Shown: positions 11,882-20,525 of the stretch, piece after piece
Layout of the letters: each line of letters begins with the position of its first letter
Numbering within the stretch: the first letter of the stretch is position 1
Position numbers and translations under genes: made by a program
The notes under the pieces: model-generated
What the model was told of the DNA's origin: nothing
What the model saw: only the letters and a program-made list of their open reading frames with translations
The model's database searches: none
Source of the DNA: Tetrapyrgos nigripes
Lineage: Eukaryota > Basidiomycota > Agaricomycetes > Agaricales > Campanellaceae
Length of the DNA stretch: 64,000 nucleotides
Direction of reading: 5' to 3'
Assembly (NCBI GenBank): GCA_013368315.1
Contig: JAACJM010000009.1
Span: forward strand, 930,001 to 994,000

Positions 11882-14800
11882 TCAACAATAATACTCTACA
11901 ACATCCATATCAAAGGCTACGTCCTCCGCCATCACAAGCCCCAGTGTTGGATCATGCTCGTCATCAAAAACCTGAGCTAAATCACCCTGAAAGAGAGCTC
12001 TGCCATCTTCTTCAACAGTCTCTGAGTCCATTCCTCTGTCCAAAAATGTTGAGTTTGAGTGACTTCCTATACCACTATCAAGTCCTCCTATTACTGGCAT
12101 CTGACATCGTTGGGCTTGAAGCCGTTTAAATGCTGCATTGTAGTCTTGGAGCAGTCCAGCAAGTTGGTTAAACCCTTTGGTGATCACATCTGTGATGGGT
12201 TCATCACTGTTGTCAAAGGTTCGTCCTCGCTGGATGGTATAGACTTGATGCTCATGCAGGCTTTGCATTAGAACTTGGATGTCGTTGGAGAGGTCAGGTG
12301 GAGCATGCCGGGTTCCTTGGGTTCCTTCGCCGAGGGTTTTGTTCATGTTTGTGGCGAGATTTCGAAGTACTTGGACGCATGGTGAGACCATTGCAAGCCA
12401 GTCCCAGGTGGAGTTGCTCCCATGAGCTTTATAGACTGTCTGTAGCGAGTAGACCTGTGTTAGCACTGTATGTACTGTAAAGATTATCTATAATACAACA
12501 TACCTTAATCCAATAGTTGAGATGTTCTTGCACAAGATCCACCTCTACAAAAGTGTTGTCTTTGCCTTGCAGATTGAGTAGCCAGTTATTGAGCACGATA
12601 TCCCTGTCAAGCACAACATTTGGTTAGTTTGACAAAATTAATCAGAAGTAATTTTACTCACTGCAAAGGTCGAGGCCACACATGAGCAATGTTGTGGATG
12701 AGATGTAACATCTCATATGCATATTTACTACACCCGTTGCCTCTATAACTCAGCGCCCAAATCTTCAGAACCAAAATAACCCTTCCTGAATCACCAACTT
12801 TGACTGCGTCTGTAAACTCTCGTGAAATGAGTGCATCGTGAAGGAATAAGACACCTTCTTCGTAAACCATATCTCCTTCCTTCAACTTTTGCCAAGTCCG
12901 AGGATGTGTAGCCTTCTTTTTTGACTTCTTCGCTTTTGCTCCAGCTTCCCCCTCCTTCTCCTTGTTTCCCTTTGCAATCCTCTCCTCTTCACACTTCCTG
13001 GCCGTTCTAAGCTCCTCCACAGTGTTGATGCTTGCGTAACGGTCATATATAGTTTCTGCATGTTGGACTAGAGTGTCCCAGTCAACAGTTGCAATGTAAT
13101 CATCAAGGTCTGTTTTTTGAGAAACAAGCAGAAGACAATAGAGTACGCGGGAATAGAGAGAGATGAAAATGAGATCATGGCAAGTGCAGAATGGCGGTAG
13201 GGATGTGATTGTGATTGGAAGCTGGAAGAGCAAGGAATTGTGAAATGCCAGGCAGCCTGGGTTGCGACTCCCTCCGTTGACCTTCCCCCAATGCGTCAAT
13301 AGTATTCCCTGCATATCTGCCATTTTTGCGTGAAAAAGACCGGTGAACCAGACACCCCAGCCAAATCCCAAATACCCACCCTCTTTGCCTGCCTGAAGAC
13401 TAAAAAGAGAACGAAGGCGAGCCAATGATAGCTGGTCAGCCCCAATTATCCGAACAATTTTCATCCACCAGCTTGTCTTCTTCATCTCAGTTTCCTCCAC
13501 AATAGCTTCATCTACTTCAGCATTCCCGACTATGGTGGATTCATTGACATTGAGTGTTCGTGAAGGATAGAGTTTGGTTTCGTGGGGTTCAATTTTATGC
13601 TCTGACTTTGGCAGTGATGTGCAGAGCTTTGAGCCAAACTTCTTCTGGAAATCAGCTCCACCTTGGTTGACAATGGTATGAAGAATGCAATGGATCTGAC
13701 ATTTCTGGAAAAGCACAGCTTCAGACATGGTATGCAGGATATCATCCACAGTAAGCTCAGGTGCATTATCAAATGCGGTGTTGAGGTCTGACAGCTGCAT
13801 ATCCTGGAGACTGGCCTTCCATAGCTCCCAGAATGTGTATGTGGTGCCATTTTCCTGGGTATCTAATAGATCTTATTCAGCCAAAACATTACCGGTACAA
13901 TAATTGGAAACTCCTACCTGAGCGACCAATTATCTGCTCAGCATTCCTGGCCATGAAATTTATGTTGTCATAAACACCACCAAAAAGCCCGACTGCAATG
14001 ACAGAGCAAACTCTCTGACAAAGTGCATATGAGAGTGCCAGTAATGTTCCAGGGGACTGAGGTTTGGCAGAGCGGAAACCTGGATTATCCGAAACAGTGT
14101 CAGGCTCGAGTTCTTCAGTGTTGTTGCCATCGTCATCAGGCTCGAAGTCAGAATCCAATTTGTCGTCGTTATCATTGTCCCAAGCCAAGAGTTCCAGTAT
14201 ATCTTTTAGCATCACCGCTGAGGAGATATCCTCATCTTCTGCAGTTGTAGTGGTTGGGTGCAGCTCTGTGCCTTTTCGAGTCAAATTTGAATAACTCTCT
14301 GTGATACCAAAGTGTGAAAGAACAGCCATGCACTGTTGTTGAGCTCCATTTGCATAGAGATAGAGTCCCATAACCTGCTTTGTGAGCATGTTGGACTGGC
14401 TATACTCACACAAGAGGCTAGAGGCAGCAATTACTTGTGTCTGTAGAAGAATCATTCAGTCAATGAAAACATTTGCAACAAAAAAACACATACCAAGCTT
14501 TTCTTTGCATGTTGCACTAGCAACAAGCCATTTGTTTCTTGTTGAGTCGACATGGAGAACACATTGAGAATATGCATAGCAGTCGGGGCCAACGTTTCTC
14601 GTAGTGAGTCCCCGAGTTTCTCAAAGCTAAATTTAGCCAGACTCTCAGGAGACACTATCCAACGCAAGAAACTGCGCTTGGTGATAAGGTGTGCTTCACG
14701 ATGGACCATCTTCTCAACATGCTTTACAGCCCACTCATGAACCTCTTTATGAGCAGTGAGTGAGTTGGCACTTGACATCCAGTAGTCAAGAACCTTGCTA

Positions 14801-15164
14801 GCACATCCTGGTTTCGCGAAAAATCCATACCAGCGAGTATATCCCTGCTTTATCTCTGGGTTGAAGACAAACTCACAGAGATCCCCAAACAATACTCCTT
14901 CACTATGCACACCATTGAGAGCTTGCTTCAAAGACTCTTCGATCGACACAGTTTCCTCCTCACAAAGTAGCCCATCACTGGAAGGTGGAGGTAGAGTTGG
15001 CACGCTCGTGAATCTGCCAGCAGCTCTGACTGCTTGGTGGATGTACTTCTGGCAGCCACTTTGACAGTGCATCAGCAAAAGAGTGCTTTGAGGCAGGTGT
15101 GGGTGTCTCCAGTGCTTCTTTGTTGTCCGAGTCAGATAAATCAGTGAGACTAGATGAGGACATG
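11882..15164 (-). CDS. DUF6589-type protein, multi-exon
   Basis: Minus-strand gene with consistent splice sites: exons 14494-15164, 13918-14440, 12662-13862, 12504-12603 and 11882-12439. The product has an N-terminal Ser/Asp-rich start, an acidic central stretch (about 13,960-14,160), then the block typical of DUF6589 proteins of agaricomycetes: LYPSRTLNVNES, a large core with FHAKMADMQGILLTHWG, PITITSLPPFCTCHDLIF, and the tail DIVLNNWLLNL...HLNYWIKTVYKAHGSN. The biochemical role of this family is unknown. Near 15,060 the first exon needs a one-base frame change to join the start to the main frame, so the copy may be damaged. It diverges from the RecQ-like gene with only 97 bp between start codons. 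The fourth-intron acceptor at 12,440 was preferred over 12,455 because it restores the conserved WIKTVYKAHG join. Confidence 0.75.
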
Positions 15165-15261
15165 GAGGAAAAGACGAAGTCAGGAAAAAAGTTTATTCTT
15201 CTGTTACAGTACATGTGACTGCAACACCTCTACCCTCTCAACTTCGACCACTTCACTTCCT
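15165..15261. promoter_or_regulatory. Shared divergent promoter interval
   Basis: Only 97 bp separate the start codons of the DUF6589 and RecQ-like genes, so both promoters must lie here or overlap the genes. No TATA box is evident. Confidence 0.45.
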
Positions 15262-16165
15262 ATGCCCCCACGGAAGAAAACAACTAAAAGAAAAGACAAT
15301 TTTAGATCTGCTCCACCACGGAGAAAATTAGCAACTCAAAAAGATCTGAAAAACTTACTGGAATTACTCAAGAAACAACTCGGCTTCAAGCCTCACGACT
15401 TCCAAGTTCATGCCATCCAGGCTCAACCATTGGGAAAGGATGTGGTTGTACATGCAGGAACCGGATCTGGAAAAACAGTTATTGCAGCAGGACCACATTT
15501 GCACAACCCAAAATCTGGAGTCACCTTATTCATCTCGCCTCTCATTGGTCTACAGAACGAGCAGGTGAGTCTCAATAATACCAAAAAGCAGTAACAATAA
15601 GCTCACCTGCAGGATCAGGTCCAGACCTTTTCCAACCAGTTTAAACTCAAAGCTGTAGCAGTCAACAGTCAACATGGAGGGTGCAAACCAGAACTTTTGC
15701 AGGTATGTTACCTGAAGTACACTCTCTGAAGCCAACTATTGACGACCTTGTCAGAGTATAATCAGATGCGAATACAATATTGTTATACTCTCACCTGAAA
15801 TGCTGCTATTGAAACAGTTTGTCGAGACCGTGCTGTGAACTGTTCCTTTACTCGCTGTGTCATCCCTGTGGTGGTTGATGAAGCTCATGTTGTGTCACAC
15901 TGGGGCGTGGGTTTCCGTAAGAGGTATGGCGAGTTGGGTATGGTCTGTTCTTTTCTCCTGAAGGATACATCCATGGTTGCACTCTCCACAACTCTCACAG
16001 CACGAGTATGACGAGATGTCATCAACAAGCTACAAATATCCAAAAGTGATCACATCAGCATTGACAAAGGGAATGATCGGGGAAATGTCTCACTATTTCC
16101 GCTTGGTTTTGTTTCTCTCTTCCAGGTCCTTTTCTTCGAGTCGCTTCCTTTTTCTTTCGCTTGGG
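15262..16165 (+). pseudogene. Truncated RecQ-like DNA helicase
   Basis: Exons 15262-15564 and 15613-15702 have good splice sites and encode a basic N-terminus, a Q-motif region (GFKPHDFQVHAIQ), Walker A HAGTGSGKTV, and motif Ia ISPLIGLQNEQ. Further on, sequence in shifted frames keeps ILSPEMLLLKQF, the DEAH box VVVDEAHVVSHWG, FRKRYGELG and a motif III-like ALSTTLTARV, but a TGA near 15,841, a frameshift before the DEAH box and a second TGA after ARV break the frame. The second RecA-like lobe is missing; at 16,166 the sequence changes to an unrelated oxidoreductase fragment. RecQ-type helicases unwind DNA; this copy cannot be functional as it stands. Confidence 0.75.
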
Positions 16166-16175
16166 CTTCCAAACT

Positions 16176-16529
16176 GACTTTTTCACCTCTGATGGCCTTC
16201 CTCTCATCAGACTCATACCTGGAAAACCTGGACTATGGATGTGTGCAAGGCGTAATGGTCATGGTGTGGTATGTATTTTCGTTCATTGTTCATTGTTTGT
16301 TCTTCTTCCTTTCCCCTCTTTACAACTTGGCTGACTTTTCTTGAGCCAACACGCAACATCTTCCTGTGCTACACATGGATACAGCATGGTACCAGCGAGA
16401 ATATCCACCACCGCCCCTGGCGTCATCAAACTCGTGCAAGGAGGAATTTGGGATGAGACGAAAAGGTGTTTTGAGCTGGCGGAAGATAGGTTGCACAGGA
16501 TAAAGATGCTAGAGGTTGTACATAGCTAG
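16176..16529 (+). pseudogene. C-terminal fragment of a FAD-dependent oxidoreductase (DAO family)
   Basis: A short piece with SDGLPLIRLIPGKPGLWMCA followed by NGHG, then after a putative 116-bp intron STTAPGVIKLVQGG and WDETKRCFEL, resembles the C-terminal part of fungal DAO-fold oxidoreductases, where the DGLP, GxxxPGLW and GHGM motifs bind FAD and close the fold. The N-terminal Rossmann domain is absent, and the splice junction does not keep frame exactly. It abuts the truncated helicase, so it probably marks the original site into which mobile DNA inserted or recombined. Confidence 0.6.
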
Positions 16530-17399
16530 AGCCTACATACTATACACAACAAGATATATTTTTTGTGAATAAAGATATGCTACCAATCTGTATGTTCCCT
16601 GACATGCGTTACTATACAACTGCCAGATTATGTACATGCTTGATTTGGAAAGTGGCTGTCCCAAGCTGAGTTACAAACCAAAGCCGAACTGAGGAACCTT
16701 GGAGAGCTATGGACCTCAGTCCATAGTTCTCAGCCTAGGATCTAGTCAGCTAAATGTGCGTCATACCTGGTAGGTTATTTGGCAGGGCTTTTATAAAAAA
16801 AGATCCTTGGGATTATCCAACAATTTTTATAAACGAGCTTCTAAGGTACAACCTAGGATTTTATATAATTACTGTGTCTCAGGGTGATCCTCAGCCAATA
16901 GACTTCGAGATTTCGACTGAGCGGCATGATCAGTGAACCGAGAACGCGCGGGTTCAGCATCCTCTCAAGATGCATCACTCACCTCGAGTTGAAGTCTCAA
17001 AGCAAAGTCTTCACAGCGGCACAGTGTTGGCACAGCGTAGAAGTAGCAATTGCAAGTAAGTACCCCCGAATGCAGACATTTCAGAGTCATGACTTGGTAC
17101 ATACGCTATTAGTGCATTATATTGATTTACACTGCCCCCACCACTTCACCAATCGTATATGTGCTAAGTACTTACTTTCGACGCGGTGTGAACGCGTGGT
17201 CCAAGTGGCACGTGGTCGCGTCAATTTGTTGCTGAGTCAGCGGCCATCAGGCCTGGCCAAGCGTCCCTTGGTTACACACCATCATCACCATGGTTCCAGA
17301 TGCTGCAAAGCTGAAAGAGCAAAGCAGTTCCCGTTTCAAAAGTGGTCACCTTGAAGAGTAAGCTTGGGTCTTGGCGTCTCCGTACGTAGTCATCATCAC
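16530..17399. other. Non-coding interval
   Basis: No recognisable gene. Contains a perfect short hairpin (CTATGGAC, four-base loop, GTCCATAG) near 16,709. Confidence 0.4.
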
Positions 17400-17463
17400 T
17401 GGTGCGCATTATGAAAAGGGTGTGGGCCAACGCTGCGCGTGGCGAGTACGAGGCCACAGGTCT
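17400..17463 (+). repeat. Dispersed repeat family 2, copy 2
   Basis: Matches the stretch at 2335-2400 closely (GTGTGGGCCAACGCTGCGCG, GAGGCCACAGG). Same orientation as copy 1. Confidence 0.6.
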
Positions 17464-17908
17464 TACCTTGGACTAACCATTAATTGTAATCTTATTACTA
17501 GCTTGGAATTCTGAAGATAATTTCATTGGTTCACCAGTTCCAATGCTGTCATACAGCCATTCCTAGGCACCATCGTATGGTTCTTCTTGGACTGAGGTTG
17601 GACTGAGGAGATTTCGGTCGGCTGAGAAGGCCTGGAGAGAGAGCACGAGCAGTCAAGCTCTGCCTTTAGGGAAAGGTTGTTAGTAGGCATGATGAAAGAT
17701 GACAAAGAGATGTTTCGTAGGGTATATCAGAGCAATCGAAAAAAATAGAAGATGTTGGAAGGCATCGAGGTATGACAGCATTGTACTTAGTGTTATAAGA
17801 CGCTGACATACTATTGTTTGCCTACAGCCTGGCTGCAAGCAAACAAATGACATAGGCATAAACGGGTAAAATTGGAAGGAAGAACGGAAATAACTGGGGC
17901 GCCAATTA
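17464..17908. other. No gene recognised
   Basis: Short open frames on the minus strand have no recognisable motifs. Confidence 0.35.
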
Positions 17909-17968
17909 GACATAGCCACACGCAGAAACGCAGTGTAAAGAACTCAGCCTCATTCTTCGGCCTCGTAA
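17909..17968 (+). repeat. Dispersed repeat family 1
   Basis: About 60 bp running from ACATAGCCACACGCAGAAAC through GTGTAAAGAACTCAGCCTCA to CGGCCTCGTAA. Close copy at 50,731-50,795; diverged copies at 4317-4372 and, inverted, near 25,054-25,114 and 25,298-25,365. It lies exactly at the outer edge of the inverted duplication. Confidence 0.6.
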
Positions 17969-18231
17969 TCTGTGCCTATTACTACTTTTACTGTATGTTT
18001 ATTGCAGTCAGGACATTGGACCCGGTCCTGAAATTGAATCATGTACGCAACACTGTGAGGGTGACGGTGATGGTGAAAAATGACAGGAAACTTGAAAGGG
18101 TCCATGGGAGCCCATGGGAGAGCGGATATAATGGTATTGTAGATATCCTCAGCGGAGAGGAAAGTACTTAGTCGACGAGGGTACAAAATGGCAAGGTGAG
18201 TTCCTTTCACGATGCTTCCTGTGGATCCATT

Positions 18232-18756
18232 TAGTGATGTAAACGGTCGGCTATGGTCCGCTCCGGCTCAGCTCTTTGTCAGAGCCGGTAAAATCGACTC
18301 GACTCCGACTCTAGCCGTTTAGAGTCAGTGAAATCCAATCGTCTACGGAAAAAAGCAAACTATTGCTACCTACAAAGCTGAAAGGCTATCTCAAGTCCGT
18401 AAATAGTATATATGAGTAATTTAAAGTAGTTTTACCTGTGTATTTTACGAATCACAAGAATGTTTGCAAAATGAGGTGTAAGCGAGGTCGTGGGAACATG
18501 CCAAGGATGACATGACGAGGTTCGACAACTTCAATTTCCAACAAGGCTGACAGGCTCCAGCCATCTTCATAAGGGAAGTGAGGAAGCCAATGCTTGTTGG
18601 CATCTCTGAAATGGAACTCTGACTGCTCCACACAGACAAAATTTTTGACCTACCCTAGATGACTCGAGCCGCGAGCCAGTCAGAGCCGAGCCGCGGCTCT
18701 AATACCGGCTCGGCTCGTCGGCTAGCCGCTGTCGAGTCGGACCGTTTACAACACTA
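18232..18756. mobile_element. Non-autonomous hAT element, GATCCATT duplication
   Basis: 525 bp, flanked by identical 8-bp copies of GATCCATT (18,224-18,231 and 18,757-18,764). Termini are inverted repeats starting TAGTGATGTAAACGGTC and TAGTGTTGTAAACGGTC, followed by imperfect inverted GC-rich motifs (CGGCTCGGCTC type). No transposase. The homologous duplicate at 55,786-55,800 lacks the insert. An internal minus-strand stretch around 18,500-18,610 reads like a fragment of coding sequence but is not recognised. Confidence 0.9.
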
Positions 18757-18764
18757 GATCCATT

Positions 18765-19089
18765 TGCCACAGAGTTTCAAGGGTTTTATGGGGTAAGAGA
18801 AAACAATCATAGCTCGTCCGAGAGTGAATGGAAAAGAACGGGAGCGTTGAGGTGGTGCTAGTGGTGCTTCTACGACGACCATTGTGAATGGAAACTAACA
18901 AAATTGACGAAGGCCATTCCACGATATTTTGAGCCTTGAAGATTCCTAAAGGCTGTCTACAGCATCTATCACTAAAGCGGGAGGTCCTGTATACGTTGGG
19001 GTTCTTTCTGGATGATTTCCTTCACGACGTCGATCAACGTACAGTGGCCAATACATTATCTTAGATGGCCGTGGCAAGGTGAGAACACC
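18765..19089. other. Upstream region conserved with copy 2
   Basis: Conserved with the duplicate at 54,98x-55,79x. A minus-strand frame starting MGDPAIE is shared by both copies but ends at different points, so it is more likely shared promoter DNA than a gene. Confidence 0.4.
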
Positions 19090-19096
19090 TATAAAG
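19090..19096 (+). promoter_or_regulatory. TATA box
   Basis: TATAAAG lies 242 bp upstream of the start codon and is conserved in the duplicate (TATAAAA). The intervening leader would be about 210 bases. Confidence 0.55.
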
Positions 19097-19337
19097 ACTC
19101 GACCTCTTTCGATTGCAGGATCTCCCATCGTGCTGCAAAGTCGTAGCCGTCACCAACTCTTTCTTCTTCCTCGCTGTTTATTTCGTTTGTCGATCAGAGA
19201 TCGACTTCCATCTATTTCGTGTTTTGTTCTACTACTATCTATCTATCGCCAACTCAACTTCTCTGAAGCTTCAGCCTTCATTGTGCAGAGCACTCCTTTG
19301 ACATCGACTTCAACACTACATTTTTAGTCCCCCCAAG

Positions 19338-20290
19338 ATGTTGTTGAAATACTCCATCATCCCTTTCTTTGTCTCTTTGGCCATGTCGGCAGCTGCCGCA
19401 CCTATGCTTGGAAAATTCAACAGTGCTCCCATGGTGAGCTTCTGGCCTAGAGTACGTTCTTGTCTATTTACTTGTGCTGACTGTTTCTACTGTCTTCTCT
19501 TCTCTGAAGGTTAATGACCAGAAAAATAACGTGTGTAGAGTCTTGTATTTCAGCGACTTGACGATCATTCTGACATCTTCCCCCTTTTCTCTAGGGAAAC
19601 GACGGCAGCGCAGCTGGTCAGGCTGGTCAGGCTGGCGGTGACTCAGGTGCTCTGGGTGCCAATGCTATTAAAACGGATGTCACTGCTACTGCGACCGATG
19701 TCTCGGGTGCCAATGCTACTACAACGGATGTCACTGCTACTGCGACCGATGTCTCGGGTGCCAATGCTACTACAACGGATGTCACTGCTACTGCGACTGA
19801 TGCCTCAGGTGCTGCAGGGGATTCCACTGTCACTGTCACTGTCGTATGTGTTCCTCAATCCTTACAGCGTGATGTATAGCTCAAAGTTTTCTTCTAGACC
19901 GTAACGGTGACCGATGCCGTTGGTAGTGCTCAAGCGACGGCTGGACCTCCACCTCCACCTGCTGATCCTGCAGGCGCTGCCAACCAGACGGGCCTTGTCA
20001 ACCCACCCCCTCCACCTCCTGGTCTTGCCAACCAGACGGGCGCTGCCAACCCACCACCTCCACCTGCTGCCAACCTGACGGGCGCTGTCAGCCCACCACC
20101 TCCACCTGCTGCTAGCCCACCACCTCCACCTGCTGCTAACCCACCACCTCCTGCAGGTGCTGCCGGAGGTCTTGGTGACCTCGGCGATTTGGGTGCTATC
20201 ATCGAGGATATCACATCAGGCAAAGGCACAGGTGATCTTAGCCAAATCCTTGGATTAAGGAACTTGAATGCTCGTCGAGCGTTGCATTGA
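19338..20290 (+). CDS. Secreted Pro-rich repeat protein
   Basis: Four exons (19338-19433, 19511-19531, 19595-19843, 19898-20290), all introns phase 0, give 252 residues. The first 21 residues form a signal peptide: basic start, hydrophobic core, AAA-AP cleavage site. Exon 3 holds three 17-residue repeats with the core NATTTDVTATATD. Exon 4 holds a Pro-rich region of PPPPP blocks alternating with ANQTG or ANLTG units, then a Gly/Leu-rich tail ending ARRALH. NxT sequons in both repeat zones predict N-glycosylation. The protein should be secreted, possibly cell-wall associated; no enzymatic domain is visible. The splice sites of the 21-base exon 2 are weak, so it could be skipped. It converges with the Fic gene (stop codons 235 bp apart) and has a paralogue at 54.1-54.7 kb. 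Confidence 0.75.
19658..19810 (+). repeat. 51-bp coding minisatellite, three copies
   Basis: Three in-frame tandem copies of a 51-bp unit inside exon 3 of the secreted Pro-rich protein. Units 2 and 3 are nearly identical; unit 1 differs where Thr-Thr is Ile-Lys. Confidence 0.9.
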
Positions 20291-20525
20291 AGATGTATAT
20301 GAAATGTGAACTTGAAATTATAAGTAGCACTCATGAATGGGCTTTTTTTGTCTCTTAGTAGGATCTTACAGCGATGTTTTTGATTACTTAGACGCTGTTG
20401 GCTTAATGAGATCTATCATCTCCGACCCCCTCTTTTTTTTAAGTCTTTCATTTCACTCTCCCAAACGTCCTTACTCCTTACTCCTCCCCACTGTACTATC
20501 CTATCATGTCTCCTCTCTCCAAATT

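Larger units (their letters stand above)
17969..19433 (+). repeat. Inverted segmental duplication, copy 1
   Basis: This segment is homologous, in opposite orientation, to 54,593-56,042. Shared parts include the region upstream of the Pro-rich protein gene, its TATA box, 5' UTR, signal-peptide exon and the start of intron 1; similarity continues into the Pro-rich exon. Copy 1 has gained a 525-bp hAT element (18,232-18,756). Copy 2 has about 500 bp of extra DNA between 55,110 and 55,640, including a MITE. Confidence 0.85.

Noticed and set aside
18946..19128. MGDPAIE frame shared by both duplicate copies
   Set aside because: Conserved start but different ends, and it overlaps the TATA region; shared promoter DNA is simpler.
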